From JAMXLO01 sp963818775 (GTDB lineage: Bacteria > Pseudomonadota > Alphaproteobacteria > Acetobacterales > Acetobacteraceae), in the NCBI GenBank assembly GCA_963818775.1, contig CAWFUF010000017.1:186001-250000 (forward strand): a DNA stretch of 64,000 nucleotides, written 5' to 3'. Positions 53,556 through 63,091 of the stretch are shown here, piece after piece. A program made the position numbers and the translations under genes. Under the pieces are notes generated by a model. The model had not been told where the DNA came from and did not search any database. It saw only the letters and a list, made by a program, of their open reading frames with translations. Numbering within the stretch: the stretch's first letter is position 1; each line of letters opens with the position of its first letter.

Positions 53556-53846
53556 GGTGCAATCCGGCACCGTGGGGTGCGCCTTCTAAAGCCTGTTTCC
53601 AACACCATCGAACAGCATCTCGTATGCGGGTCGCACGGGCGGTCATCATAGCCTATGCCGACAAGCGCGGCCCAATTCCGAACGGCGGACACCGATCGTC
53701 GCGGTTGGCGTCAGTCGTCCAGCCGGATCGATTTCGCACCACCGATGTGCGCGCTTCCGCACTCAACGCCTGACTCCGGCGGACCCATGTCGAGGTTCTC
53801 GGGGGCCTCCCCGAACGACCAAACACGGAGCCTGAAAGGAGAAGTC

Positions 53847-54581
53847 ATGGGAAAGCTTGAGGGTAAGGTTGCAGTCATCACGGGTGGATCAAGCGGCATG
53901 GCGCTGGCGAGCGCCAGGCGGTTCGTCGAAGAAGGCGCCTATGTTTTCATCACGGGCCGGAAGCAGAAGGCGCTCGACGAGGCCGTCAGGCTGATTGGCC
54001 GGAACGTGATCGGCGTGCGCGGCGACGCTGCCAATCTCGACGACCTCGACCGTCTGTTCGACACGGTCAAGCGGGAAAAGGGCAGGATCGACGTCCTGTA
54101 CGCGAGCGCCGGCATGGGCGAAGCCGTCCCACTGGGCGAGATTACCGAGCAGCATTTCGATGCGACCTTCGGCCTGAATACGCGCGGCACGCTGTTTACG
54201 GTTCAGAGGGCGTTGCCGCTGTTCAACGATGGCGGATCGATCTTCATGACCGGGTCAGTTGCTTCGGTGAAAGGTTTTCCTGGTTACGGCGTGTATTCGG
54301 CGAGCAAGGCGGCGTTGCGCTCATTCGCACGCACTTGGCTCAACGAATTGAAGGGCAGAAATATCCGGGTGAACGTGCTGAGCCCGGGGCCGATCGCCAC
54401 ACCGATGCAGGACCAGGTTCTCACCGAGGAGGCGAAGCGGATGTTCGAATCCCTGATCCCGCGGGGAAAGATGGGTCGTCCTGAGGAAATTGCGGCGGTC
54501 GCGGTGTTTCTTGCTTCAGACAATTCGAGCTTCGTGAATGGGGTGGAGTTGTCTGTCGACGGCGGCCTCTCGGCCATCTGA
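53847..54581 (+). CDS. SDR family oxidoreductase
   Basis: The 244-residue SDR has TGGSSGMALASARRFVEEGA at the nucleotide site, with MAL replacing the usual GIG, ASAG instead of NNAG, and YSASKAALRSFAR for the catalytic Tyr-Lys pair. GPIATP follows. AAAGGAG lies six bases before the ATG at 53847, setting the start; the longer upstream frame is not supported. Divergent LysR suggests inducible expression. Substrate unknown. Confidence 0.88.
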   Translation: MGKLEGKVAVITGGSSGMALASARRFVEEGAYVFITGRKQKALDEAVRLIGRNVIGVRGDAANLDDLDRLFDTVKREKGRIDVLYASAGMGEAVPLGEITEQHFDATFGLNTRGTLFTVQRALPLFNDGGSIFMTGSVASVKGFPGYGVYSASKAALRSFARTWLNELKGRNIRVNVLSPGPIATPMQDQVLTEEAKRMFESLIPRGKMGRPEEIAAVAVFLASDNSSFVNGVELSVDGGLSAI

Positions 54582-54619
54582 AAGGCCGGGGAATCAATAT
54601 CGACGCGGATTGGAGAAGC

Positions 54620-55222
54620 ATGATGAGCTATGCGATTGTAGGATTCGGTAAGATAGGCCAGGCCCTCGCCCACGCCTTCGCCCGTAAAAACATCGACGTG
54701 ATCGTCGCGAGCCGCCGGCCGCCCGAGGCGTTGGCGCCGCAGGCTCGGGCGATTGGCCCCACGGTCGCCGCCAAATCGCTGCGGGATGCACTCGTGGCCG
54801 ACACAATCATCTTGGCGGTCCCGTTCGGGGAGCATCGCGAGGTTGCGAAGGCCCTGGCGAGCTGGAAAGGCAAGACGGTCATCGACGCGATGAACGCGTT
54901 AGTTCCCCCTGAGGAGCTGGACAGTCTCCCGTCCTCCGCCTTCGTCGCTAAGGCGTTCACTGGCGCCAAGTTCGTGAAAGGTTTCAATCACTTGATTGCG
55001 GCCACCCTGGCTGCCGATCCGATCGTCGAGGGCGGCCACCGGGTCGTCTTTCTGTCGAGCGACGACGAGGACGCGACCGCTCCCGTGGCGGCCTTGGCCA
55101 AACTACTCGGGTTCGCACCCGTCAAGCTGGGAAAGCTCAACGAGGGTGGCGCGCTGGTGCACGCACGGGGCCGCACTTGGGGCCAGCTCATCTTCCAGGA
55201 TTTGTTCAAGAAGGAGCAGTAA
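54620..55222 (+). CDS. NAD(P)-binding F420-reductase-like protein
   Basis: The 200-residue protein starts SYAIVGFGKIGQALAHAFAR, a dinucleotide-binding fold, and includes VIDAMNALVPPEEL and FVKGFNHLIAATLAADPI, as in NADPH-dependent F420 reductases and their non-F420 relatives. In proteobacteria these are usually called NAD(P)-binding domain proteins and act on unknown substrates. It follows the SDR gene by 38 bases, so is probably cotranscribed. Confidence 0.85.
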   Translation: MMSYAIVGFGKIGQALAHAFARKNIDVIVASRRPPEALAPQARAIGPTVAAKSLRDALVADTIILAVPFGEHREVAKALASWKGKTVIDAMNALVPPEELDSLPSSAFVAKAFTGAKFVKGFNHLIAATLAADPIVEGGHRVVFLSSDDEDATAPVAALAKLLGFAPVKLGKLNEGGALVHARGRTWGQLIFQDLFKKEQ

Positions 55223-55342
55223 TCGGCGTATGGGCGCCGTTCGAAGAGCGGGGAGACGCCCGATGGAGCGGCAGATCTGCGGGTCGCTTAGGCTCTGCCC
55301 GAGTGTCCTCTGCTATCCGATACTACCCCAAGGTACTCCCCC

Positions 55343-56932
55343 TCACTCCCACTCGATCGTCCCCGGAGGCTTGCTGGTCACGTCGTAGGTTACCCGGTTG
55401 ATCCCCCGCACCTCGTTGACGATCCGCCCTGCAACCCGCACCAGAAACCCCGCATCGAACGGGTACACATCCGCGGTCATCCCATCGGTCGACGTCACCG
55501 CACGCAGCGCGCATGCATGGTCGTAGGTGCGCCCATCCCCCATCACGCCCACAGTCCGCACCGGAAGCAGCACGGCAAACGCCTGCCAGATCGCGTCGTA
55601 AAGGCCGGCCGTGCGGATCTCCTCCAGGAAGATCGCGTCCGCGCGCCGCAGCAGCTCCAGCCTCTCGCGTGTGATCGCCCCGGGGATGCGGATTGCGAGC
55701 CCCGGCCCGGGAAACGGATGCCGCCCCACAATCGCCTCGGGAATTCCCAGCTCGCGCCCCAGCTCACGCACCTCGTCCTTGAACAGCTCGCGCAGCGGCT
55801 CGATCAGCTTCAGCCGCATCCGCTCCGGCAGCCCACCGACATTGTGGTGCGACTTGATCGTCACCGACGGCCCGCCCGTGAAGCTGACGCTTTCGATCAC
55901 ATCCGGATACAGCGTGCCCTGCGCCAGATAATCGGCGCCGCCGAGTTTCCCCGCCTCCTCATCGAACACCTCGATGAACAGCCGCCCGATCGTCTTGCGC
56001 TTCACTTCCGGATCGGTGACGCCGTCGAGCGCGTCGAGGAACAGCGCCGATGCATCGCGATGCACCAGCCTGATGTTGAACCGGTCGCGGAACGTCTGCA
56101 CGACCTCCTCGGCCTCGCCCTGCCGGAGCAGTCCATGATCGACAAAGATGCAGGTAAGCTGGTCGCCGATCGCCTCGTGGATCAGCACTGCGGCCACCGA
56201 CAAATCCACCCCGCCCGACAGGCCGCAGATCACCCTCCCCTGCCCCACCTCCGCGCGGACGCGAGCGATCTCGGTGGCGCGGAAGCCAGCCATCGTCCAG
56301 GTACCCGACAGACCCAGCACGCCATGGGTGAAGTTGCGCAGCAGTGCGGCACCATGCGGCGTGTGCACCACCTCAGGATGGAACAGCAGCCCGTAGAATC
56401 GTCGCGTGTCATCGGCGATGGCGGCGAACGGCGCACCCTCGCTCACGCCCACGACACGAAAACCAGGCGGCAGCCGCGTCACCCGGTCGCCATGGCTCAT
56501 CCAGACCTGCTCGCGCCCGCCCTTGTGCCAGACGCCCTGGAACAGCACGCAGTCATCGGTCAGATCGACGAATGCGCGGCCGAACTCGCGATGGTCCGAG
56601 CCCTGCACCTCGCCGCCCAACTGGTCGCACATCGTCTGCATGCCGTAGCAGATGCCCAGCACCGGCACACCGGCCTGGAACACGCACTGCGGCGCACGCG
56701 GCGACGTGCCTTCCGTCAGGCTGGCCGGCCCGCCCGACAATATGATGCCGCGCGGCCGCCAGTCCCGAATGCGCTCGGGATCGACGTTGAACGGCCAGAT
56801 CTCGCAATACACGCCCAACTCGCGCAGCCGGCGCGCAATGAGCTGCGTCACCTGGCTGCCGAAGTCCAAGATCAGCACCCGCTCAGCGGCGAGTGCTGCG
56901 GTGGTGGCGGGATCAGGCAGGGAATCGGGCAT
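55343..56932 (-). CDS. guaA: GMP synthase (glutamine-hydrolysing)
   Basis: The 529-residue enzyme makes GMP from XMP, ATP and glutamine. The glutaminase domain has C95 in LGICYGM with H185 and E187 (FHPEV). The ATP pyrophosphatase domain carries the P-loop SGGVDLS at 239-245, where SGGVDSS is normal. The dimerisation end (EVRGINRVTYDVTSKPPGTI) is complete. Length and order match the family. It appears to be the only core housekeeping gene in this area and is not next to guaB. Confidence 0.95.
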   Translation of the reverse strand: MPDSLPDPATTAALAAERVLILDFGSQVTQLIARRLRELGVYCEIWPFNVDPERIRDWRPRGIILSGGPASLTEGTSPRAPQCVFQAGVPVLGICYGMQTMCDQLGGEVQGSDHREFGRAFVDLTDDCVLFQGVWHKGGREQVWMSHGDRVTRLPPGFRVVGVSEGAPFAAIADDTRRFYGLLFHPEVVHTPHGAALLRNFTHGVLGLSGTWTMAGFRATEIARVRAEVGQGRVICGLSGGVDLSVAAVLIHEAIGDQLTCIFVDHGLLRQGEAEEVVQTFRDRFNIRLVHRDASALFLDALDGVTDPEVKRKTIGRLFIEVFDEEAGKLGGADYLAQGTLYPDVIESVSFTGGPSVTIKSHHNVGGLPERMRLKLIEPLRELFKDEVRELGRELGIPEAIVGRHPFPGPGLAIRIPGAITRERLELLRRADAIFLEEIRTAGLYDAIWQAFAVLLPVRTVGVMGDGRTYDHACALRAVTSTDGMTADVYPFDAGFLVRVAGRIVNEVRGINRVTYDVTSKPPGTIEWE

Positions 56933-57003
56933 CGGATTGACAATCCTTGCTTGATCCCAGGCGTTGGATCACGCGGCCAATGCGCTTGCAAGACCGCAGG
57001 CCG

Positions 57004-57549
57004 TCATGGGCGGCCATTCGGAAACCGCGCCCCACGGGGATCGAGCGGCAGGTCCAGAGCATTCACAATATAGGACACCGTTCGATAACGCCCACAGAGC
57101 AGCAGAATCTCGAAGATCTGCGCCTCGGTGTAGTGCGCCGCCAGCGAGCGATACTCCTCATCGCTCCATCTCATGCGGAAATGCAGCGCGTCGACCGCTC
57201 CGATCAGCGCCTGTTCGGCTGCGGAAAAACAGCCCGTGCCCCCCGCTGTCGTGGCCTTCACCTGCTCGTCAGTAAGGCCGGCCTTCTCGGCGAAAAACGC
57301 GACGTGCACGCCCCATTCGTATTCGCAGCCGGTCAGCGCGCAGGTGCGATCGATGACGATCTCGCGCTCACGCAACGACAGCGGTCCGCCATCCAACAGG
57401 CTGGCCGCGCGAAACTTGGACCAGGCGCGCTTGTCCTTCGCCACGACCCGGAAAAGTACCAAGGGATCCGCCCCCGGCCCCATGATCCGCTCGAACTGCT
57501 CGTGGACTTCCGGTGCATAGGGCGGCTCAAGCGGTGCTATTCTCGGCAT
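57004..57549 (-). CDS. Carboxymuconolactone decarboxylase family protein
   Basis: The 181-residue helical protein has the AhpD-like centre RTCALTGCEYEWGVHVAFFA with two cysteines and the conserved His. Related proteins are alkylhydroperoxidase partners or aromatic-ring lactone decarboxylases. It starts 40 bases downstream of the nitronate monooxygenase stop codon and may share its transcript. The family has no signal peptide, as here. Confidence 0.87.
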   Translation of the reverse strand: MPRIAPLEPPYAPEVHEQFERIMGPGADPLVLFRVVAKDKRAWSKFRAASLLDGGPLSLREREIVIDRTCALTGCEYEWGVHVAFFAEKAGLTDEQVKATTAGGTGCFSAAEQALIGAVDALHFRMRWSDEEYRSLAAHYTEAQIFEILLLCGRYRTVSYIVNALDLPLDPRGARFPNGRP

Positions 57550-57588
57550 GACTTTGTCCTCTCTCGATAATTTCGCTGTGAACCCGGC

Positions 57589-58430
57589 TTAGGCGATGCC
57601 GGCGGCCAGCTCGTCGACGATCGCCGTGGCGGGCATTTGCGATCGGACCAATCCGACTGCTCCACCGGCGTAAAGCGCCATTTCTTCGGCGGCGCCGATC
57701 ACATCGCGTGTCGGCGCACTGAAGTGGTAGACGACATCGCCCTCGCCAGGCCGATCCGGTGCGCGCGGCTCGCCTGCCGCCTGCCACTTGCGAAGACACG
57801 ATCGCGATACGCGCGATGGATGTTGGCCTCCTCAGCGGCCAGGCATCGGGTTCCCACCCAGACCCCCTTCGCACCCAGCGCTAGCGCCGCAGCCACGCCG
57901 CGTGCGTCGGCGATGCCTCCCGCGGCCAATACCGGAACCGGCGCGACCGCATCGACGACCTGCGGCACCAGCGCCATCAGCCCGAGCTCGCCTCGGACGT
58001 GGCCGCCTGCCTCAACCCCCTGCGCGACGATCAGATCGAACCCGGCCGCGGCGGACCGCTTCGCCTCGGCGATTGAACCCGCTACCTGTATGGCCAGGGC
58101 ACCGGCCGCCTTCACCCGATCGACATACGCGCTGCCGTCGCCCCAGAAGAACGATATGGCAGCGACCTCGTGGGCAAGTGTCGCCTCGAGTTTCGCCGCG
58201 ATAGGAAAGTCGAGCACAAAGTTGACGCCGTATGGCCGAGAGGTCAGCGAAGCCATCCGCCGGAAGAGCGCGTCAAGCTGCTCAACGCTGCGCCAGGTGC
58301 AGGCCAATTGCCCGAAGCCGCCGGATTCCGACACGGCAGCGGCGAGCTCAGGCGAGGCAACGCCGCCGATGGGGGCCTGAAAGATAGGTTCGCTGATCCA
58401 GAGACGCTGCAAAGTGGGATGGAGATCCAT
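57589..58430 (-). pseudogene. Nitronate monooxygenase, frameshifted
   Basis: The first 215 residues from 58430 (MDLHPTLQRLWISEPIFQAP) are a standard FMN barrel: GVNFVLDF, AQGVEAGGHV and AAGGIADARGVAAALALGAK. After RDRVFASG the frame is lost near 57788; the next frame gives WQAAGEPRAPDRPGEGDVVY and HFSAPTRDVIGAAEEMALYA, then ends ELAAGIA at 57589. One indel separates them. With it corrected the enzyme would be about 280 residues, short for but close to the family. It is divergent from an AraC gene. Confidence 0.8.
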
Positions 58431-58482
58431 GCTGAGTGTCCCTCGCTGTGACCGGGGCAAGCTAGGTTGACCCGGGCACGCG

Positions 58483-59241
58483 GTGGAAGTGGATCGTACG
58501 GTCGTCGCGGTGGCCAAGGAGTTTTCCGCCGGCGCGACGACCGGCCTGCACAGCCATGTGCGCGCGCAGTTCATCTTTGCGATCCGTGGATTGATGGTGG
58601 CAACGACGGACGCAGGCACCTGGCTCGTGCCGCCGGGCTATGCGTTATGGCTGCCGGCCGGAATCAGCCACGACGTCGCAATGCACGGCGCCGTGTCGAT
58701 GCGAACCGCCTATCTGCGAGCCGAAGATGTACGTGACCTGCCACGCGACTGCCGGATAGTGACCGTGCCGCCATTGCTGGAGGCGGCGCTCGTCGCGCTG
58801 TCGGCGGGGCCGCCGGCGTACGACGAGTCCGGTCGGGGCGGCCATCTTGCGTCGCTGATCCTGGACGAGATCACCCGCGCGCCGGCGACACCGTTCGCGC
58901 TGCCGGTGCCCGCTGACCGTCGGCTTCGCCGATTGGCCCAGAGGCTGATCGAGCATCCGGGGTCGTCGCTCGACATCGACCATTGGGCTGATGAGATTGG
59001 CGTGAGCCGGTGCACGCTGACGCGCGTGTTCCGCGCCCAGACCGGCCTCTCCTTCGGAGCCTGGCGTCGCCGTCTGCGCCTGTTGCGGGGAGCGGCCCGT
59101 TGCGCAGATGGCGAGCCGCTCGCCCGTGTCGCCGCCGGTCTCGGCTACAACAGCCTCGCCGCGTTCCTGTCCATGGCGCGCCGCGAACTGGGCACCGATT
59201 TCGCCCATCTCTGCAGTCCTCGGGCAATTCCACGACGCTAA
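58483..59241 (+). CDS. AraC-family transcriptional regulator
   Basis: The 252-residue protein has an N-terminal cupin (TTGLHSHVRAQFIFAIRGLM) and C-terminal AraC HTH pair (SLDIDHWADEIGVSRCTLTR and FGAWRRRLRLLRGAARC, then GYNSLAAFLSMARRELGTDF). It starts at a GTG (58483). It is divergent from the nitronate monooxygenase with 52 bases between, so it probably controls that gene, perhaps in response to a nitro or aldehyde compound. Confidence 0.88.
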   Translation: MEVDRTVVAVAKEFSAGATTGLHSHVRAQFIFAIRGLMVATTDAGTWLVPPGYALWLPAGISHDVAMHGAVSMRTAYLRAEDVRDLPRDCRIVTVPPLLEAALVALSAGPPAYDESGRGGHLASLILDEITRAPATPFALPVPADRRLRRLAQRLIEHPGSSLDIDHWADEIGVSRCTLTRVFRAQTGLSFGAWRRRLRLLRGAARCADGEPLARVAAGLGYNSLAAFLSMARRELGTDFAHLCSPRAIPRR

Positions 59242-59257
59242 AGGACGCTGCCAGCTG

Positions 59258-59776
59258 CTACAGAGTCCTCTCGAAGTAAAACCGGCAAATCCCGACCCCA
59301 ACCGTCTTGTTGCTCATCGCCGTGGCAGACGCTTCGCGCACGAGCCGGTAGCCCGCACTCCGGTAAAGCGACAGCGCGGCGCCCTGCAGTTCCGACGTGC
59401 TCAGTTCGAGCCTGAACATCCTGCGTCGCCTGCACTCACCTTCAGCAAACCGCAGCATCTCTTGCGCGATCCCCCGTCGTCGTGCGGCGGGATCAACGTA
59501 CATACGCCGCAACTCCATGATACCGTCGGCGACGCGCTCAAGACCGAACATGCCCAATAGGTAGTCTCCACCGACTGCTACCCAGAAGCCGCCATCCCGC
59601 TCCCCATAATAGTCAGCTATTCGATCGATTTCCTCGACCAATGATCGTGCAATGTATGCTTCGAACGCGTCACGTAGGTGCGGCGGAGCGAGCAGCCGGT
59701 TCACCGCGATGAACAGTGCGCTCACCTGCTTCGTGTCCTCCTCCACAAACGCGCGAATATTGACCTCGGCGTTCAA
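59258..59776 (-). CDS. GNAT-family N-acetyltransferase
   Basis: The 172-residue protein has the acetyl-CoA loop RRRGIAQEMLRFAEGE preceded by MELRRMYVDPAA, the standard GNAT motif A, and a C-terminal beta strand (CRFYFERTL). The acceptor is unknown. Its 3' end lies 16 bases from the convergent AraC gene, and its start is 19 bases from a LysR gene end, so the two minus-strand genes may be cotranscribed. Confidence 0.87.
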   Translation of the reverse strand: MNAEVNIRAFVEEDTKQVSALFIAVNRLLAPPHLRDAFEAYIARSLVEEIDRIADYYGERDGGFWVAVGGDYLLGMFGLERVADGIMELRRMYVDPAARRRGIAQEMLRFAEGECRRRRMFRLELSTSELQGAALSLYRSAGYRLVREASATAMSNKTVGVGICRFYFERTL

Positions 59777-59795
59777 GTGGATGGCCCCCTGTTGC

Positions 59796-60716
59796 CTAAG
59801 TCAGCACCTCTGCCCCCTGCTCCAGCAGCACGCTGATCTCCCGCGTCTGCTCCACCAGGAAATCCATCACCACCCGCGTCCGCGGCGCGAGGTTGCGGCG
59901 GGAAGGATAGACGATCTGTACCGGCACGCGCTGCGATGGGTAGTCCTCCAGTAGCCGGAACAGCCGCCCGGCCCGCAGATCGTCGATCAACTGGATCTCC
60001 GGCAGCGACGCGATACCATGGCCCGCGCGCGCCGCCCGATGCACGGCCTGGCTGTCGTTGGCGATGAAGGCGCCCGACACCCGCACGCTGATCGGGCCGT
60101 CCGGGCCAGTGAAACGCCAAAGCTCCGGTTCCGGCGTGGCATCGTGGATCAGGCAGGTATGCGCCACCAAATCCTCCGGCGTGGACGGCGCTCCGTGCCG
60201 CTCCAGATAAATCGGCGCAGCGACCACGGCCCGCCCCAGGAAACCAACCCGCCGCGCGACCAGCGAGGCATCCGCGATCTCGCCGGAGCGGAACGCCAGG
60301 TCCAGTCGCTCCTCGACCATGTCGCTGTTCTGGTCGCGCATCATCAGTTCCACCGACAGGCCGGGATGACGCGCCAACAGCACCGGCAAGCGAGTCGCCA
60401 GGAACAACCCGCCCGCGACCGACGTCCCCAGCCGGACCAGCCCACGCGGCGCGCCGCTCTGCCGTCCCAGCACCGTCTCCATCTCGTCGGCGCTCTCGAG
60501 CAGATGGCGCGCATGCGTCAACAGCACCTGGCCGTCGTCGGTCAGGCTCAGCCGGCGGGTCGTGCGGTGGAATAAGCGCACATCGAAGTGCTGTTCCAAC
60601 TGCGCGATCAGCCGTGTCACCGCCGACTGGCTCACATGGGTCTCCCGTGCGACCGCCGTGAATGAGCTGGTCTCCGTCACCCGGACAAAAGCGCGCAACG
60701 CAGCGATCAGGTCCAT
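59796..60716 (-). CDS. LysR-family transcriptional regulator
   Basis: This 306-residue protein has the winged HTH at 15-40 (ETSSFTAVARETHVSQSAVT) and the CrgA-type segment LFHRTTRRLSLTDDGQVLLT. The effector domain follows with RRVGFLGRAVVAAPIYLERH. It is divergent from the small secreted protein gene with 172 bases between. It probably regulates the GNAT gene or that secreted protein. Confidence 0.88.
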   Translation of the reverse strand: MDLIAALRAFVRVTETSSFTAVARETHVSQSAVTRLIAQLEQHFDVRLFHRTTRRLSLTDDGQVLLTHARHLLESADEMETVLGRQSGAPRGLVRLGTSVAGGLFLATRLPVLLARHPGLSVELMMRDQNSDMVEERLDLAFRSGEIADASLVARRVGFLGRAVVAAPIYLERHGAPSTPEDLVAHTCLIHDATPEPELWRFTGPDGPISVRVSGAFIANDSQAVHRAARAGHGIASLPEIQLIDDLRAGRLFRLLEDYPSQRVPVQIVYPSRRNLAPRTRVVMDFLVEQTREISVLLEQGAEVLT

Positions 60717-60888
60717 TATTCCCTCAGTTTACGCAAAGATGAAATCCAGGAAAGCTGGATTATTTTCCCCAGACAAGAGGTCTATCTCACGCCCATCGCA
60801 AGACGGACAACAACACTGGCCTTCCGCCGGGCGAGGAAGTTGCCAACGGGCCCGCCAATGTGACGGGACCGACAAGAGGAGAGAGACC

Positions 60889-61152
60889 ATGAAGACCACG
60901 ATTCTTGCCACAGCCGCGGTCCTTGCGCTCGGCGTTGGCTCCGCCTTTGCCGGTGACGGCGATGGGCCCGCCGCGAACACGACGTTCACCCAACTCCCTG
61001 GCGTGATCGCCCAGGCTCAGGTGGGACAGGCACCCAGCGCATACGCCCGCAACCAAGTGACCGGCAAGCCGACTGCCGCGTTCGTGACCACAAGCCGCAG
61101 CAGCGGAACCTGGCTGTTCGCACCCAACCCCAACCAGGGTGCCAACAGCTAG
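60889..61152 (+). CDS. Small secreted protein, unknown function
   Basis: The 87-residue protein has a clear signal peptide (MKTTILATAAVLALGVGSAF) and a short mature part rich in Asn, Ser and Ala. AGAGGAGAG precedes the ATG. The mature region has no Cys or metal motif, and ends SRSSGTWLFAPNPNQGANS. A hairpin follows. It lies divergent to a LysR gene. Function unknown; similar small periplasmic proteins are common in Acetobacteraceae, as I recall. Confidence 0.7.
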   Translation: MKTTILATAAVLALGVGSAFAGDGDGPAANTTFTQLPGVIAQAQVGQAPSAYARNQVTGKPTAAFVTTSRSSGTWLFAPNPNQGANS

Positions 61153-61178
61153 TTACCCGGCCGCCGCAGGTGTGAAAG

Positions 61179-61204
61179 GGGCCGGCCCAGTGCCGGCCCT
61201 CTTC
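61179..61204 (+). terminator. Stem-loop after the small secreted protein gene
   Basis: GGGCCGGC (61179-61186) and GCCGGCCC (61192-61199) form an eight-base GC stem with a CCAGT loop. The following bases TCTTC have only a weak pyrimidine run, so it is a probable but imperfect factor-independent terminator. Confidence 0.6.
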
Positions 61205-61377
61205 GCGTCCAGCCTCCCCTGTCTTTGCGAGTTCTATACCCGCGTGGCGGCGGACCCGCGCTGCATGAAACCGGTACTCGTCATGGCCAATCTGCGCTGC
61301 GAAGGCCGACCATCCGCATCTTCCTTTGATGCGCGCGGCACAGGTCTCTTGATAGAAGCGCAGCGACCCTGCCCCGC

Positions 61378-62982
61378 TTACGCCGCGCGCAGGATCATGT
61401 CGGCACCCTTCTCCCCGATCATGATGGCAGTGGCATTGGTATTGCCCGACACGACCGTCGGCATGATCGAGGCGTCGATCACGCGCAACCGATCCATGCC
61501 CTTCACCCGCAGCGACGCATCCACCACGGCCATCGGGCCAGGACCCATCATGCAGGTGCTGGTCTGATGAAACGTCGTGCCCGCGGTGTTGCGTACATGG
61601 TTCAGCAGGTCCTCGTCTGACGTTGCCCGTGGGCCAGGCAGGTATTCCTCCGTGACGTATTGCCGCATCGCCGCAGTGGCGAAGATGCGGCGCGACACAT
61701 TCAGCCCCGCCACCATCGTGTCCTTGTCAGCCTGCGTCGCAAGATAGTTCGGCTGAATCGCCGGCGGCTTCGCCGGATCCGGCGAGGTGATGCGCAGCCA
61801 GCCACGGCTCTCCGGTCGACAAGGAATCGCGACCAGCGTGCAGCCGGGGAAGCTGTGCATGACGTCGCCGGTCTTCTCCGAACTGCCCGCAAGGAACTGG
61901 TACTGCACATCAGGCGAAGCCAGCTCCGGCCGCGTGCGAACAAACAGCCCCATCGGCCCTGCGCCCGTCATCAGCGCACCCTTCATCGAGAGGATGTACT
62001 GCAAGCCGTGGTGAATGCGGCGCAGCCAGCTGTGGTACACCTCGTTCATCGTCCACACCCCGGACGCGCAGCGATAGATGACACGGCCGCCGCAATGGTC
62101 CTGTAGGTTCTCGCCAACGCCAGGCAGATCGTGCACCACGTCGATGCCGTGCTGCTGCAACAGCGCGCCCGGCCCGATGCCGGAAAGCTGCAGCAACTGC
62201 GGCGAGTTGATCGCGCCGCCTGCAAGCAGCACTTCGCGCCGCGCACGCACCTCGCGAATGCCACCGTCCTGACTGAACTCGACACCAACCGCGCGTTTGC
62301 CTTCCGTCAGCACGCGATGCGCCAGAGCGCGGACCTCCACCTTCAGGTTGGGCCGGTTGAGCACCGGCTTCAGATACCCCGCCGCGGTCGAACAACGCCG
62401 CCGGTTGCGCACCGTGAGCTGCAGTGGACCCACACCTTCCTGCTCTGCCCCGTTGAAGTCGCGGTTGTACGGATAGCCCGCCTGCTTCGCACCTTCGACG
62501 AATGCATCGTGCAGCGGATGATCGGTGCGCAGATCGGACACCGCGAGCGGTCCACCCTTGCCGTGGAATTCGTCCTCGCCATGCTCCTGGTCCTCCGACT
62601 TGCGGAAATACGGCAGCACATCGTCATACGACCATCCGGCATTGCCGAGCTGTCGCCACAGGTCAAAGTCCTGCTTCTGGCCACGGATGTAGATCAGGCC
62701 GTTGATCGACGACGACCCACCGAGCACCTTGCCGCGCGGCAGCGGAATGCGACGGTTGTTGAATTCCGGCACCGGCTCCGACTCGAATTGCCAGGCGACC
62801 TTCGGATTGTAGATGTTGCGAAAAAAACCCGCGGGAATGTGGATCCAGAGATCGCGATCCTTGCCTCCAGCCTCCAGCAGCAGAACGGTGGTCTTGCCAT
62901 CGGCGGTCAGGCGATTGGCCAGCACGCAGCCAGCCGAGCCTGCGCCCACAACGATAAAGTCAAACTCCTCAGTCGCAATCAT
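61378..62982 (-). CDS. GMC-family FAD oxidoreductase (choline dehydrogenase-like)
   Basis: The 534-residue enzyme starts IATEEFDFIVVGAGSAGCVL with the FAD motif. It has the GMC signatures LGGSSSINGLIYIRG and GGAINSPQLLQLSGIG, and catalytic His in TTFHQTSTCMMG with Asn in GNTNATAIMIG. I start at 62982 because the Met there precedes the fold; an ATG at 63006 adds eight residues. It oxidises alcohols or glucose-like substrates; the exact one is unclear. It is probably in one transcript with the MetE-like gene upstream. Confidence 0.9.
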   Translation of the reverse strand: MIATEEFDFIVVGAGSAGCVLANRLTADGKTTVLLLEAGGKDRDLWIHIPAGFFRNIYNPKVAWQFESEPVPEFNNRRIPLPRGKVLGGSSSINGLIYIRGQKQDFDLWRQLGNAGWSYDDVLPYFRKSEDQEHGEDEFHGKGGPLAVSDLRTDHPLHDAFVEGAKQAGYPYNRDFNGAEQEGVGPLQLTVRNRRRCSTAAGYLKPVLNRPNLKVEVRALAHRVLTEGKRAVGVEFSQDGGIREVRARREVLLAGGAINSPQLLQLSGIGPGALLQQHGIDVVHDLPGVGENLQDHCGGRVIYRCASGVWTMNEVYHSWLRRIHHGLQYILSMKGALMTGAGPMGLFVRTRPELASPDVQYQFLAGSSEKTGDVMHSFPGCTLVAIPCRPESRGWLRITSPDPAKPPAIQPNYLATQADKDTMVAGLNVSRRIFATAAMRQYVTEEYLPGPRATSDEDLLNHVRNTAGTTFHQTSTCMMGPGPMAVVDASLRVKGMDRLRVIDASIMPTVVSGNTNATAIMIGEKGADMILRAA

Positions 62983-63091
62983 CCCGCTTCCCCGCACGTG
63001 CTGCACAGCGGTTATAGCACCGCCGGCTAGCAGCCTGTCATGGCGAGAAGCGGAGCGACGCGGCGATCTCGGTCACGGCATGGGTCCTTGG

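Noticed and set aside
53556..53571. Inverted repeat GGTGC-AATCCG-GCACC next to the LysR start
   Set aside because: Only five-base arms and no conserved LysR T-N11-A centre; could be chance.
55517..57073. 518-residue open frame antisense to guaA
   Set aside because: Shadow of a conserved gene; no motif.
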